From JAWKMZ01 sp041391965 (lineage in GTDB: Bacteria > Bacteroidota > Bacteroidia > Flavobacteriales > Flavobacteriaceae), in contig JAWKMZ010000003.1 in NCBI GenBank assembly GCA_041391965.1, positions 124,001 through 188,000 of the forward strand: a stretch of 64,000 bases of DNA. The letters are read 5' to 3'. Under the pieces are notes generated by a model that made no database searches, was not told the origin of the DNA, and worked only from the letters and a program-made list of their open reading frames with translations. Every line of letters starts with the position of its first letter. Position 1 is the first letter of the stretch. Below are positions 1 through 9,298 of the stretch, piece by piece. The translations under genes were made by a program, and so were the position numbers.

Positions 1-9
1 AATTAAGCC

Positions 10-1317
10 ATGAACTACATTCCCAACATACTTTTTGCCATAGCACTTGTTTTAGGCATTGGTTATTTTGCAAAAAATGTAAAAAAACTCATTCGAAACA
101 TTAAACTTGGGCATGATGTTGATGTAAACGACAACAAAGCGCAACGCTGGAAAAATATGGCAATGATTGCACTTGGGCAAAGCAAAATGGTACGTCGGCC
201 TATTGCAGGTTTTTTGCATGTTATCGTGTATGCTGGTTTTATAATCATAAATATTGAAGTTTTAGAAATCATCATTGATGGTTTGTTTGGTACACATCGT
301 ATATTTTCAACCCTTATTCCACAAGGCTTATACGGCTTTTTAATTGGAAGTTTTGAAATTTTAGCAGCACTCGTTTTTATAGCAGTAACCATATTTTGGA
401 TACGAAGAAATATCATCAAATTACAACGTTTTTGGAAACCAGAAATGAAAGGTTGGCCAAAAAATGATGGTAATTTTATTCTGTATTTTGAAATGATTTT
501 GATGACTTTGTTTTTAGTGATGAATGCAACAGATAGCCATTTTCAAAGTCTTAATTCTGGAAATATTGTCAGTCAATTAATTAAACCATTATTTAATAAT
601 TTTTCAGAAAACACGATTCATGTTATAGAACAAAGCGCTTGGTGGTTGCATATTTTAGGAATTTTGATATTTCTAAACTACTTATATTTTTCTAAGCATT
701 TACATATTTTATTAGCATTTCCAAACACTTTTTATGGCAAATTAACACCAAAAGGACAATTCAATAATTTAGAATCGGTGACTAATGAAGTTAAAATGAT
801 GATGGATCCTAATGTCGATCCGTTTGCCGCTCAACCAGAAAGTACCGAAGCACCTGCAAAATTTGGAGCAAGCGATGTACAAGATTTAAGTTGGGTCAAC
901 CTTCTTAACGCTTATACCTGTACAGAATGTGGACGTTGTACCAGCGAATGTCCTGCAAATCAAACAGGGAAAAAATTGTCACCTCGTAAAATTATGATGG
1001 ATACACGTGACAGATTGGAAGAAGTTGGTAAAAATATAGATGCTAATAAAGGTGAATTTAAACCCGACGGAAAACAATTGTTGGACGATTATATTACACG
1101 CGAAGAACTTTGGGCATGTACCAGTTGCAATGCTTGTGTAGAGGCTTGCCCTGTAAGTATCGACCCATTGTCTATCATTATTGAAATGCGTCGCTATTTA
1201 GTAATGGAACAGTCTGCAGCGCCAATGGAACTCAATAATATGATGACCAACATTGAAAACAATGGAGCGCCTTGGCCTTACAACCAAATGGATCGTTTAA
1301 ATTGGAAAAATGAATAA
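10..1317 (+). CDS. Membrane-anchored 4Fe-4S dicluster reductase subunit (HdrE/HdrD-like)
   Basis: This 435-residue protein has about five hydrophobic segments in its first 235 residues (roughly 5-25, 65-90, 105-130, 155-175 and 210-235). They are followed by a soluble 4Fe-4S dicluster domain. The two clusters are visible as C304/C307/C310/C314 followed by Pro, and C370/C373/C376/C380 followed by Pro. The layout matches the respiratory heterodisulfide-reductase-like or GlpC-like subunits that take electrons from the membrane pool. The CCG-domain protein at 1550 is the expected partner. True heterodisulfide reduction is unlikely in a flavobacterium, and the physiological substrate is unknown. 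The ATG at 10 leaves almost no upstream sequence in view. Family and domain order are well supported; the reaction is inference. Confidence 0.85.
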   Translation: MNYIPNILFAIALVLGIGYFAKNVKKLIRNIKLGHDVDVNDNKAQRWKNMAMIALGQSKMVRRPIAGFLHVIVYAGFIIINIEVLEIIIDGLFGTHRIFSTLIPQGLYGFLIGSFEILAALVFIAVTIFWIRRNIIKLQRFWKPEMKGWPKNDGNFILYFEMILMTLFLVMNATDSHFQSLNSGNIVSQLIKPLFNNFSENTIHVIEQSAWWLHILGILIFLNYLYFSKHLHILLAFPNTFYGKLTPKGQFNNLESVTNEVKMMMDPNVDPFAAQPESTEAPAKFGASDVQDLSWVNLLNAYTCTECGRCTSECPANQTGKKLSPRKIMMDTRDRLEEVGKNIDANKGEFKPDGKQLLDDYITREELWACTSCNACVEACPVSIDPLSIIIEMRRYLVMEQSAAPMELNNMMTNIENNGAPWPYNQMDRLNWKNE

Positions 1318-1486
1318 ATTGCTTAATTATAAAGCAAAACATATAATTTTAAGTGGTTTTATCTTGCTAATTGCAGGAATAAGTTATCCGTATATTATGC
1401 CTCATGCGAACAATTTTATGAGAGGCATGTTAATAGGAATGGGCTTTGGTGTAATTTTTTCAAACGCATTCCGATTATTAAAATAA
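1310..1486 (+). CDS. Small membrane protein, 58 aa, overlapping the Fe-S reductase stop
   Basis: The ORF starts eight bases inside the end of the reductase gene and runs 58 codons. Reading it gives a basic N terminus (MNKLLNYKAKH), a hydrophobic stretch at about 12-30, a short polar turn, and a second hydrophobic stretch at about 38-52 ending in FRLLK. Two transmembrane segments are plausible. Its place between the membrane Fe-S subunit and the CCG subunit, with translational overlap, suggests it belongs to the same transcript and perhaps the same complex. I do not recognise a family. The main support is the overlap, membrane-protein composition, and the otherwise unexplained 200-base gap it fills. 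Confidence 0.6.
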   Translation: MNKLLNYKAKHIILSGFILLIAGISYPYIMPHANNFMRGMLIGMGFGVIFSNAFRLLK

Positions 1487-1549
1487 AATATTTTTAAAAA
1501 ATAAAAGGCTATTAATTTAGTGTTTTATTTAATTTTAAAAACCCTAAAA

Positions 1550-2341
1550 ATGAGCGAATTACTTAAAGTGCCAACTATGGCAGAGTTTATGGCACAAGGC
1601 AAACAACCAGAAGTTTTATTTTGGGTTGGATGCGCTGGAAGTTTTGACGATAGAGCAAAAAAAATAACTAAAGCTTTTGTAAAGCTTCTCAATAAATCGA
1701 ATGTAGAGTTTGCAGTGCTTGGTACAGAAGAAAGCTGTACAGGAGATCCTGCAAAACGTGCAGGAAATGAGTTTTTGTTTCAAATGCAAGCTATGACCAA
1801 TATTGAAGTGATGAATGCTTACGAAATTAAAAAGATTGTTACGGCTTGTCCACATTGTTTCAACACCATTAAAAATGAATATCCAGAATTGGGTGGTAAT
1901 TATGAAGTGATGCACCACACACAATTTCTAAAAACACTTTTAGATGAAGGACGTTTAACTATAGAAGGTGGTCAATTTAAAGGCAAACGCATTACTTTTC
2001 ACGATCCATGCTATTTAGGTCGTGGCAATAATGTGTATGAAGCACCACGAGACCTTATTCGTAAGTTGGATGCCGAATTGGTTGAAATGAAAAACTGCAA
2101 ACGCAATGGTTTATGCTGTGGAGCAGGAGGCGCACAAATGTTTAAAGAACCAGAAAAAGGAAAAAAAGATGTGAATGTAGAACGTACAGAACAAGCTTTA
2201 GACGTTAAACCAGAAATTATTGCAGCAGGTTGTCCATTTTGTAACACAATGATGACAGATGGTGTCAAAGCTAAAGAAAGAGAAGCTGATGTAGCCGTTA
2301 TGGATATTGCTGAACTAATTGCTAATGCTCAAGATTTGTAA
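1550..2341 (+). CDS. CCG-domain (Fe-S)-binding protein, HdrB/LutA/GlpC-C type
   Basis: This soluble 263-residue protein carries two cysteine-rich CCG modules. The second is canonical: C154 in HDPC, C189-C190-G191 in LCCGAGG, and C228/C231 in CPFC. The first is degenerate, with C63 in a SCTG context and C100/C103 in ACPHC. Such domains bind a non-cubane 4Fe-4S cluster or zinc in heterodisulfide reductase B and in lactate- and glycerol-3-phosphate-oxidising complexes. Together with the membrane protein upstream it probably forms a quinone-linked oxidoreductase. An upstream GTG at 1520 is in frame, but the ATG at 1550 with its A-rich leader is the better start. The substrate cannot be named. Confidence 0.82.
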   Translation: MSELLKVPTMAEFMAQGKQPEVLFWVGCAGSFDDRAKKITKAFVKLLNKSNVEFAVLGTEESCTGDPAKRAGNEFLFQMQAMTNIEVMNAYEIKKIVTACPHCFNTIKNEYPELGGNYEVMHHTQFLKTLLDEGRLTIEGGQFKGKRITFHDPCYLGRGNNVYEAPRDLIRKLDAELVEMKNCKRNGLCCGAGGAQMFKEPEKGKKDVNVERTEQALDVKPEIIAAGCPFCNTMMTDGVKAKEREADVAVMDIAELIANAQDL

Positions 2342-2420
2342 TTTAATAACTTCTTTGTCTAAACCTTTTAAAAATCAAATAACAATAAGTTTATAACCTT
2401 CCAAACCATAACACAAAATA

Positions 2421-3656
2421 ATGTCTAAGGAAATTTTCCTATTAAATATCTCTGGACAAGACAAACCTGGGTTAACCTCCAATTTAACAGGTGTTTTGGC
2501 AGAATATGGTGCTAAAGTATTAGATATTGGTCAAGCAAACATACATGACACCTTGTCTTTAGGGATTTTGTTCGAAATTCCAGCAGGAAAAAAATCGGCA
2601 GCGGTATTAAAAGACTTACTTTTTAAATCTTATGAACTTGGTATTAAAGCTAAGTTTACACCAATTACACTCAGTAATTATGAACATTGGGTCAGCCTTC
2701 AAGGTAAAGATAGGTACATTGTCACTATTTTAGGAGAAAAATTGACAGCAAATCAAATATCAGAGGTAACAAAAGTCATTTCTGATAAAAACCTAAATAT
2801 TGATGCTATAAAAAGGCTTACAGGTAGAACATCACTTGTAAAAGAAAACGAATATCCAAGAGCTTCTATAGAACTTTCCATCAGAGGAAAAATAGATGAT
2901 AAGTCGGAATTTACTGAAAAATTTATGCAAATTTCAAAAGATTTAGATGTGGACATTGCATTTCAAGAAGACACAATTTATAGACGTAACAGACGCTTGG
3001 TTTGTTTTGATATGGATTCTACACTTATTCAAGCAGAAGTTATTGACAAATTAGCAGAATTAGCAGGTGTTGGTGATAAAGTTAAGGCAATTACAGAAGC
3101 TGCGATGCAAGGTAACATCGATTTTAAAGAAAGTTTTATAAGTAGAATGAAACTTTTAAAAGGGTTGAAAGAAGAAGTCCTTCAGGAAGTTGCTGTCAAT
3201 TTGCCAATCACTAAAGGCGCCAAGCGACTTATTGATACATTAAAAACCTATGGGTTTAAAACAGCCATTCTATCAGGTGGATTTACCTACTTTGGCGAGT
3301 ATTTGCAAAAAGAATTAGGAATAGATTATGTGTATGCCAATCAATTAGAAATTAAAGAAGGTGTTTTGACAGGGAACTATCTTGGCGATATTGTTGATGG
3401 CGAAAAAAAAGCAAAGTACCTTAAAGAAATTGCGCAAAAAGAAGGCATTAACATTAATCAAACCATCGCTATTGGTGATGGTGCTAATGATTTACCTATG
3501 CTTAATCTTGCAGGATTAGGCATAGCGTTTCATGCAAAACCAACAGTTAAAGATAATGCGCAAAACTCAATATCAAGCATAGGTTTGGATGGTGTGTTGT
3601 ATTTGTTGGGTTATCATGACAGACATATTGATTTATTTAATACCGAACAACGATGA
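2421..3656 (+). CDS. serB: Phosphoserine phosphatase SerB
   Basis: SerB hydrolyses O-phosphoserine to serine in the last step of serine biosynthesis. The 411-residue protein has an N-terminal regulatory half of about 185 residues with two ACT-like repeats (the first begins LNISGQDKPGLTSNL). A HAD phosphatase domain follows. The nucleophile motif is DMDST with D197 and acid/base D199. Downstream are the SGGFTYF motif and GDGANDLPML, the Mg-binding motif of the family. Length and domain order match the long, ACT-containing SerB found in many Bacteroidota and actinobacteria. The gene ends in ATGA, overlapping the next small gene by four bases, so the two are probably co-translated. Confidence 0.93.
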   Translation: MSKEIFLLNISGQDKPGLTSNLTGVLAEYGAKVLDIGQANIHDTLSLGILFEIPAGKKSAAVLKDLLFKSYELGIKAKFTPITLSNYEHWVSLQGKDRYIVTILGEKLTANQISEVTKVISDKNLNIDAIKRLTGRTSLVKENEYPRASIELSIRGKIDDKSEFTEKFMQISKDLDVDIAFQEDTIYRRNRRLVCFDMDSTLIQAEVIDKLAELAGVGDKVKAITEAAMQGNIDFKESFISRMKLLKGLKEEVLQEVAVNLPITKGAKRLIDTLKTYGFKTAILSGGFTYFGEYLQKELGIDYVYANQLEIKEGVLTGNYLGDIVDGEKKAKYLKEIAQKEGININQTIAIGDGANDLPMLNLAGLGIAFHAKPTVKDNAQNSISSIGLDGVLYLLGYHDRHIDLFNTEQR

Positions 3657-3868
3657 CTAAAAATAAAATATCCACACACAAAATTTTAATTGCAGGACTG
3701 GTTTCAGGCTTTGTTTTTGCAGGAATAATGGCTTTATTTGACCTTTATAATCAAAAGCCTTTTTCACTTTGGAAATTCATTCTTTTCTTTTTATGGATGG
3801 GAGCTTTTAATGGTTTTTTACAGTATCGAACACAACGAAAATTAAATAAAAATAATCCTTCAAAATAA
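3653..3868 (+). CDS. Small two-helix membrane protein, 71 aa
   Basis: The start codon overlaps the serB stop in an ATGA junction, a strong sign that this is a real, translationally coupled gene. The protein has a short basic N terminus (MTKNKISTHK) and two hydrophobic segments at roughly 11-30 and 40-56. The tail is strongly basic and asparagine-rich (RTQRKLNKNNPSK). No enzyme motif is visible. It looks like an inner-membrane protein of unknown function, and the link to serine synthesis is positional only. I do not recognise a named family. Confidence 0.7.
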   Translation: MTKNKISTHKILIAGLVSGFVFAGIMALFDLYNQKPFSLWKFILFFLWMGAFNGFLQYRTQRKLNKNNPSK

Positions 3869-3873
3869 TTATA

Positions 3874-4359
3874 ATGTTAGTCGATTTCAACACCTTACCA
3901 CAAGAATCACGCGTTTGGATTTACCAAGCCAATCGTTCATTTACAGATGACGAAATTTCTGAAATACAATCTAAATTGGATGTGTTTATAGAAAATTGGA
4001 CTGCACATGGAAGCGATTTACAATCGAGTTATCTTATTAAATATAAACGTTTTATAATAATAGCTTTAAACCAAAACTTAAACAAAGCAACAGGATGTTC
4101 AATTGATGCTTCTGTTCGTTTTATTCAAGATTTAGAAAAAGATTACAATGTAGATTTAATGGATAAAATGAACGTGTCATATAAACAAGGTGATTTTATT
4201 GCTTATAAATCTTTGATGGACTTTAAAAAGATGGCAAAAGAAAAAGCAGTTTCTAAAAACACCATTGTTTTTAATAATTTAGTGATTAATATTGCCGAAT
4301 TTAATGATAATTGGGAAGTTCCTGCAAGCGAAAGTTGGCATTCAAGATTTTTGAATTAA
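3874..4359 (+). CDS. Conserved flavobacterial protein, 161 aa (often labelled ABC transporter ATPase)
   Basis: The gene begins five bases after the previous stop, in the same run. The product is a soluble 161-residue protein with no signal peptide or membrane segment. Related proteins in Bacteroidota genomes commonly carry the label ABC transporter ATPase. I find no Walker A, Walker B or LSGGQ signature here, so that label is not supported by this sequence. Features that can be seen are a tryptophan-rich N-terminal third (WIYQANRSF, ENWTAHG) and a conserved-looking mid-section with GCSIDAS and a single cysteine. The function is unknown. Position in the serB group suggests co-transcription only. 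Confidence 0.75.
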   Translation: MLVDFNTLPQESRVWIYQANRSFTDDEISEIQSKLDVFIENWTAHGSDLQSSYLIKYKRFIIIALNQNLNKATGCSIDASVRFIQDLEKDYNVDLMDKMNVSYKQGDFIAYKSLMDFKKMAKEKAVSKNTIVFNNLVINIAEFNDNWEVPASESWHSRFLN

Positions 4360-4518
4360 GAAAAAAAAATGAAAACTTTAATTTTTCAATTTTTAGCGTC
4401 CTATTCAATTTATAAATTCTTAATAACCTTATTGATAAATCTATCTTAAAGTCTTTCAATCTTCTTTTAAAAATGGTAATTTGGCACAGTTTTTAATTCT
4501 AAAACAGAAACTGATTTC

Positions 4519-7437
4519 ATGAAGTCCATCGTATCCCTTATCTCCTTATTTTTTATTTTAACAGTTGGCAGCTTACACGCACAAACCAATCCATTACAAA
4601 CTAAAGATTTTGAAGCTCAGCAAAAATGGGTAGATAGCATCTATAACAGCATGACTTTGCAAGAAAAAATTGGGCAATTGTATATGATTCAAGTGTTTTC
4701 TAATCAGGATGAACCAACAAAAAGCAAAGTTGTAAAACTGATATTAGACCAAAAAATAGGTGGTATTATTTATTCTAAAGGCGATCCTGTAAGTCAAGCA
4801 AAACTTAATAATGAATTGCAAGCTGCTTCTAAAGTGCCTTTGCTGATTGGGATGGATGCTGAATGGGGTTTGAATATGCGTTTGGATTCTACATATGCGT
4901 TTCCTTGGAACATGACCCTTGGCGCTATTCAAGACAATGATTTAGTTGAGCAAACTGGACGTTATATAGGCGAACATTGTAAACGTTTAGGCGTTCATTT
5001 TAATTTTGCTCCAGATGTTGACATCAACACCAATCCAAAAAATCCAATTATAGGAAATCGTTCTTTTGGCGAAGATAAAGATAATGTAACTGCCAAAGCT
5101 TTGGCGTTTATGAAAGGCATGCAAAGTGTTGGTGTATTGGCAAATGCAAAACATTTTCCTGGTCATGGTGATACTGATACCGATTCGCATAAATCATTAC
5201 CAACGATCAATTTTGATAAAGAACGGATTGATTCCGTAGAGTTGTATCCTTATAAAAAATTGATAAAAGCAGGATTATCAAGTGTGATGGTGGCACATTT
5301 AAACGTGCCAAGTTTAGAACCAAGACAAGGCATTCCATCATCCTTATCAAAACCTATCGTTACAGGCATTTTAAAAGAAAAACTTCAGTTTAATGGCTTG
5401 ATATTTACAGATGCACTTAATATGAAAGGCGCTTCAAATTTTAGTGATTCGGCAGATGTAGATTTGGCTGCTTTTTTGGCTGGAAATGATGTGTTACTGA
5501 TTTCTGCTGATGTTGAAAAAGGCATAGATAAATTGGTAAACGCTTATTATAACAAAGATTTTACTGAAGAGCGTTTAGCACTTTCGGTAAAAAAGATTTT
5601 AATGGCAAAATACAAAGTAGGGCTTAATCATTACAGCCCAATTGGAACAGCTCATTTGGTGGACGATTTGAATCGTTTAAAAGATGACATGCTATATGAA
5701 AAGTTGATGGAAAATGCCATTACAGTAGTACGCAATCAAAAACAAATTTTGCCTATACGTCATTTTGAAACTAAAAAAATAGCTTATGTAAAATTTGGTG
5801 ATGATGATGGTTCTCCGTTTTTGGATGAACTCAAAAAATACACTAAAGTTCACGAGGTTACAGCTGATAAATTAGACGAACTTATCACAAAATTGCAAAA
5901 CTATAATACAGTTGTTGTTGGGTTTCATAAATCTAATGAAAGTCCTTGGAAACCCTATCAGTTTACAGATCAAGAATTAGTTTGGCTTTATGAGATAGCC
6001 AGAACAAACACTGTAATTCTCGATATTTTCGCAAGACCTTATGCGTTAATAGATTTACATTCCATTGAAAACATAGAAGGAATTGTCATAAGTTATCAAA
6101 ATAGTGAAATTGCACAACGTAAATCGGCGCAAATGTTGTTTGGCGCTATTCCTGCTAAAGGACGTTTGCCTGTTTCAACAGGAGAACATTTCAACGTGGG
6201 TGATGGCATTTCGTATAACACCATTCAATTATTGAGTTATGGATTGCCCGAAGATGTTGGAATGAGTTCTGAAAAATTAAAGAAATTAGACTCCATGGCT
6301 GAACTTGCAATACGCCATAAAACTACTCCTGGATTGCAATTGTTAGTGGCAAGAAAAGGAAAAGTGATTTATAATAAATCTTTTGGAAAGCATACTTATG
6401 ATGGCAATGAGCTTGTAAAACCAGACGATATTTACGATGTTGCATCACTTACCAAAATATTAGGAACTTTGCCATTATTAATGGAACTTTATGATAAAGG
6501 TGTCATTTCGTTAGATTCAAAACTATCTCAGCTACTTCCAGAATATAAAGATTCGAACAAAAAGAGCATCACGTTAAAACAAATGTTATCGCATTATGCA
6601 CGTTTAAAGCCTTGGATTCCATTTTATATGGCAACTTTAGATTCAGTGACTAAAAAACCATCAGCTACATACTACAGACGCAAATACAGTCCAATGTTTA
6701 GTATTAAAGTTGCTGACGAAATGTATTTGAGACATGATTATCCAGACACCATTCAAAAAATAATTAAAGACAGTGATCTCTTATCAACACTGAGATACAG
6801 ATATAGTGATTTACCTTATTATATTTTAAAGAAATATATTGAGAAACATTACGACAAAGGATTGGACGCATTGGTGCAAGAACACTTTTATCAGTCGCTT
6901 GGAGCAAATCACACAACCTATAATCCATCAAAATTGTTTAGTGACACACAAATAATTCCGACCGAAGAAGATAATTACTATCGCTACCAACAAGTTCATG
7001 GCTATGTACATGATATGGGAGCCGCTATGCAAAATGGTGTTGGTGGACATGCTGGTATTTTTAGCAATGCAAATGATGTAGCAAAAATAATGCAGATGTA
7101 TTTACAAAAAGGGTATTATGGAGGAAAACGCTATTTTAAAACCCAAACATTTGATGCCTTTAATACCTGTTATTATTGTAGCAAAGGAAATAGGAGAGGT
7201 ATTGGATTTGACAAACCTCAATTAGGTGACGAAGGTCCAACCTGTGGTTGTGTGTCAATGTCAAGTTTTGGACACTCAGGCTTTACAGGAACCTATGCTT
7301 GGGCAGATCCTGATAAAGATATTGTGTATGTATTTATGTCCAACAGAACCTATCCAGATTCCAGAAACAATGCATTGTTAAAAGAAGGGATTAGAACAGA
7401 AATACAGCGCTTAATCTATGAAGCAATTATAGAGTAG
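4519..7437 (+). CDS. Secreted NagZ-like GH3 beta-N-acetylhexosaminidase fused to a serine beta-lactamase-like domain
   Basis: This 972-residue exported protein has a type I signal peptide of about 20 residues ending in LHAQ. The N-terminal part (about 40-370) is a family 3 glycoside hydrolase with the NagZ signature KHFPGHGDTDTDSHKSLP at 211-228, including the D222/H224 dyad. Its nucleophile is Asp298 in FTDALNM. A GH3 second domain follows. The C-terminal 380 residues form a penicillin-binding-protein/class C beta-lactamase fold, with S643-L-T-K646 as SxxK and Y762-S-D as the YxN equivalent. The pairing suggests a periplasmic peptidoglycan-recycling enzyme that cuts GlcNAc linkages and hydrolyses or binds peptide bonds. 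Family calls are firm. Joint action on muropeptides is inference. Confidence 0.9.
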   Translation: MKSIVSLISLFFILTVGSLHAQTNPLQTKDFEAQQKWVDSIYNSMTLQEKIGQLYMIQVFSNQDEPTKSKVVKLILDQKIGGIIYSKGDPVSQAKLNNELQAASKVPLLIGMDAEWGLNMRLDSTYAFPWNMTLGAIQDNDLVEQTGRYIGEHCKRLGVHFNFAPDVDINTNPKNPIIGNRSFGEDKDNVTAKALAFMKGMQSVGVLANAKHFPGHGDTDTDSHKSLPTINFDKERIDSVELYPYKKLIKAGLSSVMVAHLNVPSLEPRQGIPSSLSKPIVTGILKEKLQFNGLIFTDALNMKGASNFSDSADVDLAAFLAGNDVLLISADVEKGIDKLVNAYYNKDFTEERLALSVKKILMAKYKVGLNHYSPIGTAHLVDDLNRLKDDMLYEKLMENAITVVRNQKQILPIRHFETKKIAYVKFGDDDGSPFLDELKKYTKVHEVTADKLDELITKLQNYNTVVVGFHKSNESPWKPYQFTDQELVWLYEIARTNTVILDIFARPYALIDLHSIENIEGIVISYQNSEIAQRKSAQMLFGAIPAKGRLPVSTGEHFNVGDGISYNTIQLLSYGLPEDVGMSSEKLKKLDSMAELAIRHKTTPGLQLLVARKGKVIYNKSFGKHTYDGNELVKPDDIYDVASLTKILGTLPLLMELYDKGVISLDSKLSQLLPEYKDSNKKSITLKQMLSHYARLKPWIPFYMATLDSVTKKPSATYYRRKYSPMFSIKVADEMYLRHDYPDTIQKIIKDSDLLSTLRYRYSDLPYYILKKYIEKHYDKGLDALVQEHFYQSLGANHTTYNPSKLFSDTQIIPTEEDNYYRYQQVHGYVHDMGAAMQNGVGGHAGIFSNANDVAKIMQMYLQKGYYGGKRYFKTQTFDAFNTCYYCSKGNRRGIGFDKPQLGDEGPTCGCVSMSSFGHSGFTGTYAWADPDKDIVYVFMSNRTYPDSRNNALLKEGIRTEIQRLIYEAIIE

Positions 7438-7481
7438 AAAAGTCAAATTTGAATCGCTTTATAAAACTTAAAATTTAAAAA

Positions 7482-8615
7482 ATGAAAATAGGCATCGTTT
7501 GTTATCCAACCTTTGGAGGAAGTGGCGTAGTAGCTACAGAACTGGGTTTAGCACTTTCAAAACGCGGACACGAAATCCATTTTATAACCTACAGTCAACC
7601 TGTACGACTCGAATTATTGGGCAACAATGTACATTTCCATGAAGTAACCGTTCCTGAATATCCTTTGTTTTTGTACCAACCTTATGAGCTGGCTTTATCG
7701 AGTAAATTGGTAGATATGGTAAAGCTCCATAAAATTGAAATTTTGCATGTACATTATGCCATTCCGCATGCTTATGCAGCATATATGGCTCAAAAAATGT
7801 TGCAAGAAGAAGGCATTTATGTGCCAATTGTTACCACACTTCACGGAACCGATATTACCTTGGTTGGTAGCCATCCGTTTTATAAGCCTGCTGTGACGTT
7901 TAGCATCAACAAATCAGATGCTGTAACAACAGTATCACAAAGCTTAAAGGATGACACTTTGCGTTTATTTTACATAAAAAAGGAAATTCATGTAGTGACT
8001 AATTTTATCGACATCAACAAATACAAACATGTTTTTACCGATTGTCAGCGTGCTATGATGGCAAAAGAGGATGAACGAATAATTACACACATTAGTAATT
8101 TTAGAAAAGTAAAGCGTATTGACGATATTGTCAAAATATTTTATAATATCCAGAAGGAACTCCCTGCAAAACTGATGATGGTTGGCGAAGGACCTGAAAA
8201 AGAGCCTGCAGAGCGTTTGTGTAGACTGCTTGGTATAGAAGACAAAGTAGTGTTTTTTGGAAACAGTAATGAAATTGATAGAATTTTATGTTTTTCTGAT
8301 TTGTTTTTATTGCCATCAGAAACCGAAAGTTTTGGTTTATCAGCTTTAGAGGCCATGGCATCAGGTGTTCCTGTAATATCGAGTAATACTGGTGGAATTC
8401 CAGAAGTAAATATGGATGGCGTTTCAGGGTTTTTAAGCAATGTTGGTGATGTTGAAGCTATGTCAGCAAATGCTTTGCGTATTTTAAAAGATAAAGAACA
8501 GCTTAGTTTATTCAAACAAAGTGCCAAAAACGTAGCTCAGAAGTTTGATATTCATAATATTGTACCACAATATGAAGCTATTTATGAGCAAACATTAAAA
8601 AAGTGCTTAGTGTAA
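7482..8615 (+). CDS. bshA: N-acetyl-alpha-D-glucosaminyl L-malate synthase BshA
   Basis: BshA is a retaining GT4 glycosyltransferase that joins GlcNAc from UDP-GlcNAc to L-malate, the first step of bacillithiol synthesis. The 377-residue protein starts with the diagnostic MKIGIVCYPTFGGSGVVATE, a glycine-rich malate/UDP-binding loop. It carries HGTDITLVG and, near residue 285, the GT4 nucleotide-sugar motif ESFGLSALEAMASGVPVI. Length matches the family. The gene follows the GH3 fusion by 44 bases in the same direction and ends just before a strong hairpin terminator. No bshB or bshC is visible in this window. Confidence 0.93.
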   Translation: MKIGIVCYPTFGGSGVVATELGLALSKRGHEIHFITYSQPVRLELLGNNVHFHEVTVPEYPLFLYQPYELALSSKLVDMVKLHKIEILHVHYAIPHAYAAYMAQKMLQEEGIYVPIVTTLHGTDITLVGSHPFYKPAVTFSINKSDAVTTVSQSLKDDTLRLFYIKKEIHVVTNFIDINKYKHVFTDCQRAMMAKEDERIITHISNFRKVKRIDDIVKIFYNIQKELPAKLMMVGEGPEKEPAERLCRLLGIEDKVVFFGNSNEIDRILCFSDLFLLPSETESFGLSALEAMASGVPVISSNTGGIPEVNMDGVSGFLSNVGDVEAMSANALRILKDKEQLSLFKQSAKNVAQKFDIHNIVPQYEAIYEQTLKKCLV

Positions 8616-8634
8616 AAAAGAGACATCAATAAAA

Positions 8635-8659
8635 AAAAGCCACTTATGAAGTGGCTTTT
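8635..8659. terminator. Bidirectional intrinsic terminator
   Basis: An 11-bp perfect stem (AAAAGCCACTT / AAGTGGCTTTT) closes a three-base loop, with A and T runs on the two sides. It sits between convergent bshA and the outer-membrane protein gene, so it can serve both strands. Confidence 0.85.
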
Positions 8660-8680
8660 CTATATATAAACAGTTTCGAA

Positions 8681-9166
8681 TTAAAATTGGTATCTAATAC
8701 CAAGTGCAATATCAAAATCTAAATCGTCTCTGTAATCACCAAAGCCTAATTCTGGTCTCGCATCTAAAGACAGCATCAACGGAATATCAAAATTATATTC
8801 AATACCAATATCGCCAGCGGCAAATAAAAAGGTTTCGCTATTGTCAAATCCAGCAGGCACTTTATCGTAACTATACGATCCAACACCACCACCAACACCA
8901 GCATACCAGTTAAAGGCGCCATCAAGCGTCCAAACCCATTGGTAAACACCTGTAAGTTTAAAACCATCATAGCCTTTACCGCTACGCAATCCTAAATCGG
9001 CTTCTAAACGGTTGTCGCCACCCAAGGCTCTTTGATAGGAAATTTCTGCTCCAAATCCGTTACTATCGCCAAGTCTTAAACCAATGGCATTTTGCGAAAT
9101 ATCTTGTGCATTCACTAATGTTGTAAAGCCAATAAATGCAATGGCTACTAAAATTAATTTCTTCAT
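8681..9166 (-). CDS. Outer-membrane beta-barrel protein, about 161 aa
   Basis: The start chosen is the ATG at 9166 (MKKLILVAIAF), because it opens a clean signal peptide ending VNAQD. An upstream in-frame start at 9244 would bury that signal. The mature part alternates hydrophobic and polar residues with many glycines (GLRLGDSNGFGAEISYQ, YAGVGGGVGSYSYD) and ends in the aromatic-terminated strand IALGIRYQF. A C-terminal Phe is typical of barrels inserted by BamA. An eight-stranded barrel is likely. The ligand or role is unknown. Confidence 0.82.
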   Translation of the reverse strand: MKKLILVAIAFIGFTTLVNAQDISQNAIGLRLGDSNGFGAEISYQRALGGDNRLEADLGLRSGKGYDGFKLTGVYQWVWTLDGAFNWYAGVGGGVGSYSYDKVPAGFDNSETFLFAAGDIGIEYNFDIPLMLSLDARPELGFGDYRDDLDFDIALGIRYQF

Positions 9167-9298
9167 AAAATTATTATTTTTGGTTATATTGTTATATACG
9201 GTTAATATAGGCAAAAAGTTGTTCACTATAACATACTTTAGCATAATTATAACACTAAAATATAGCTATATTAGTTACCTATAAGCAGATTTAATTAT

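Noticed and set aside
4369..4449. 26-codon hydrophobic ORF after the 161-aa gene
   Set aside because: Very AT-rich sequence readily gives Leu/Ile/Phe runs. There is no terminator, promoter or charged anchor to support it.
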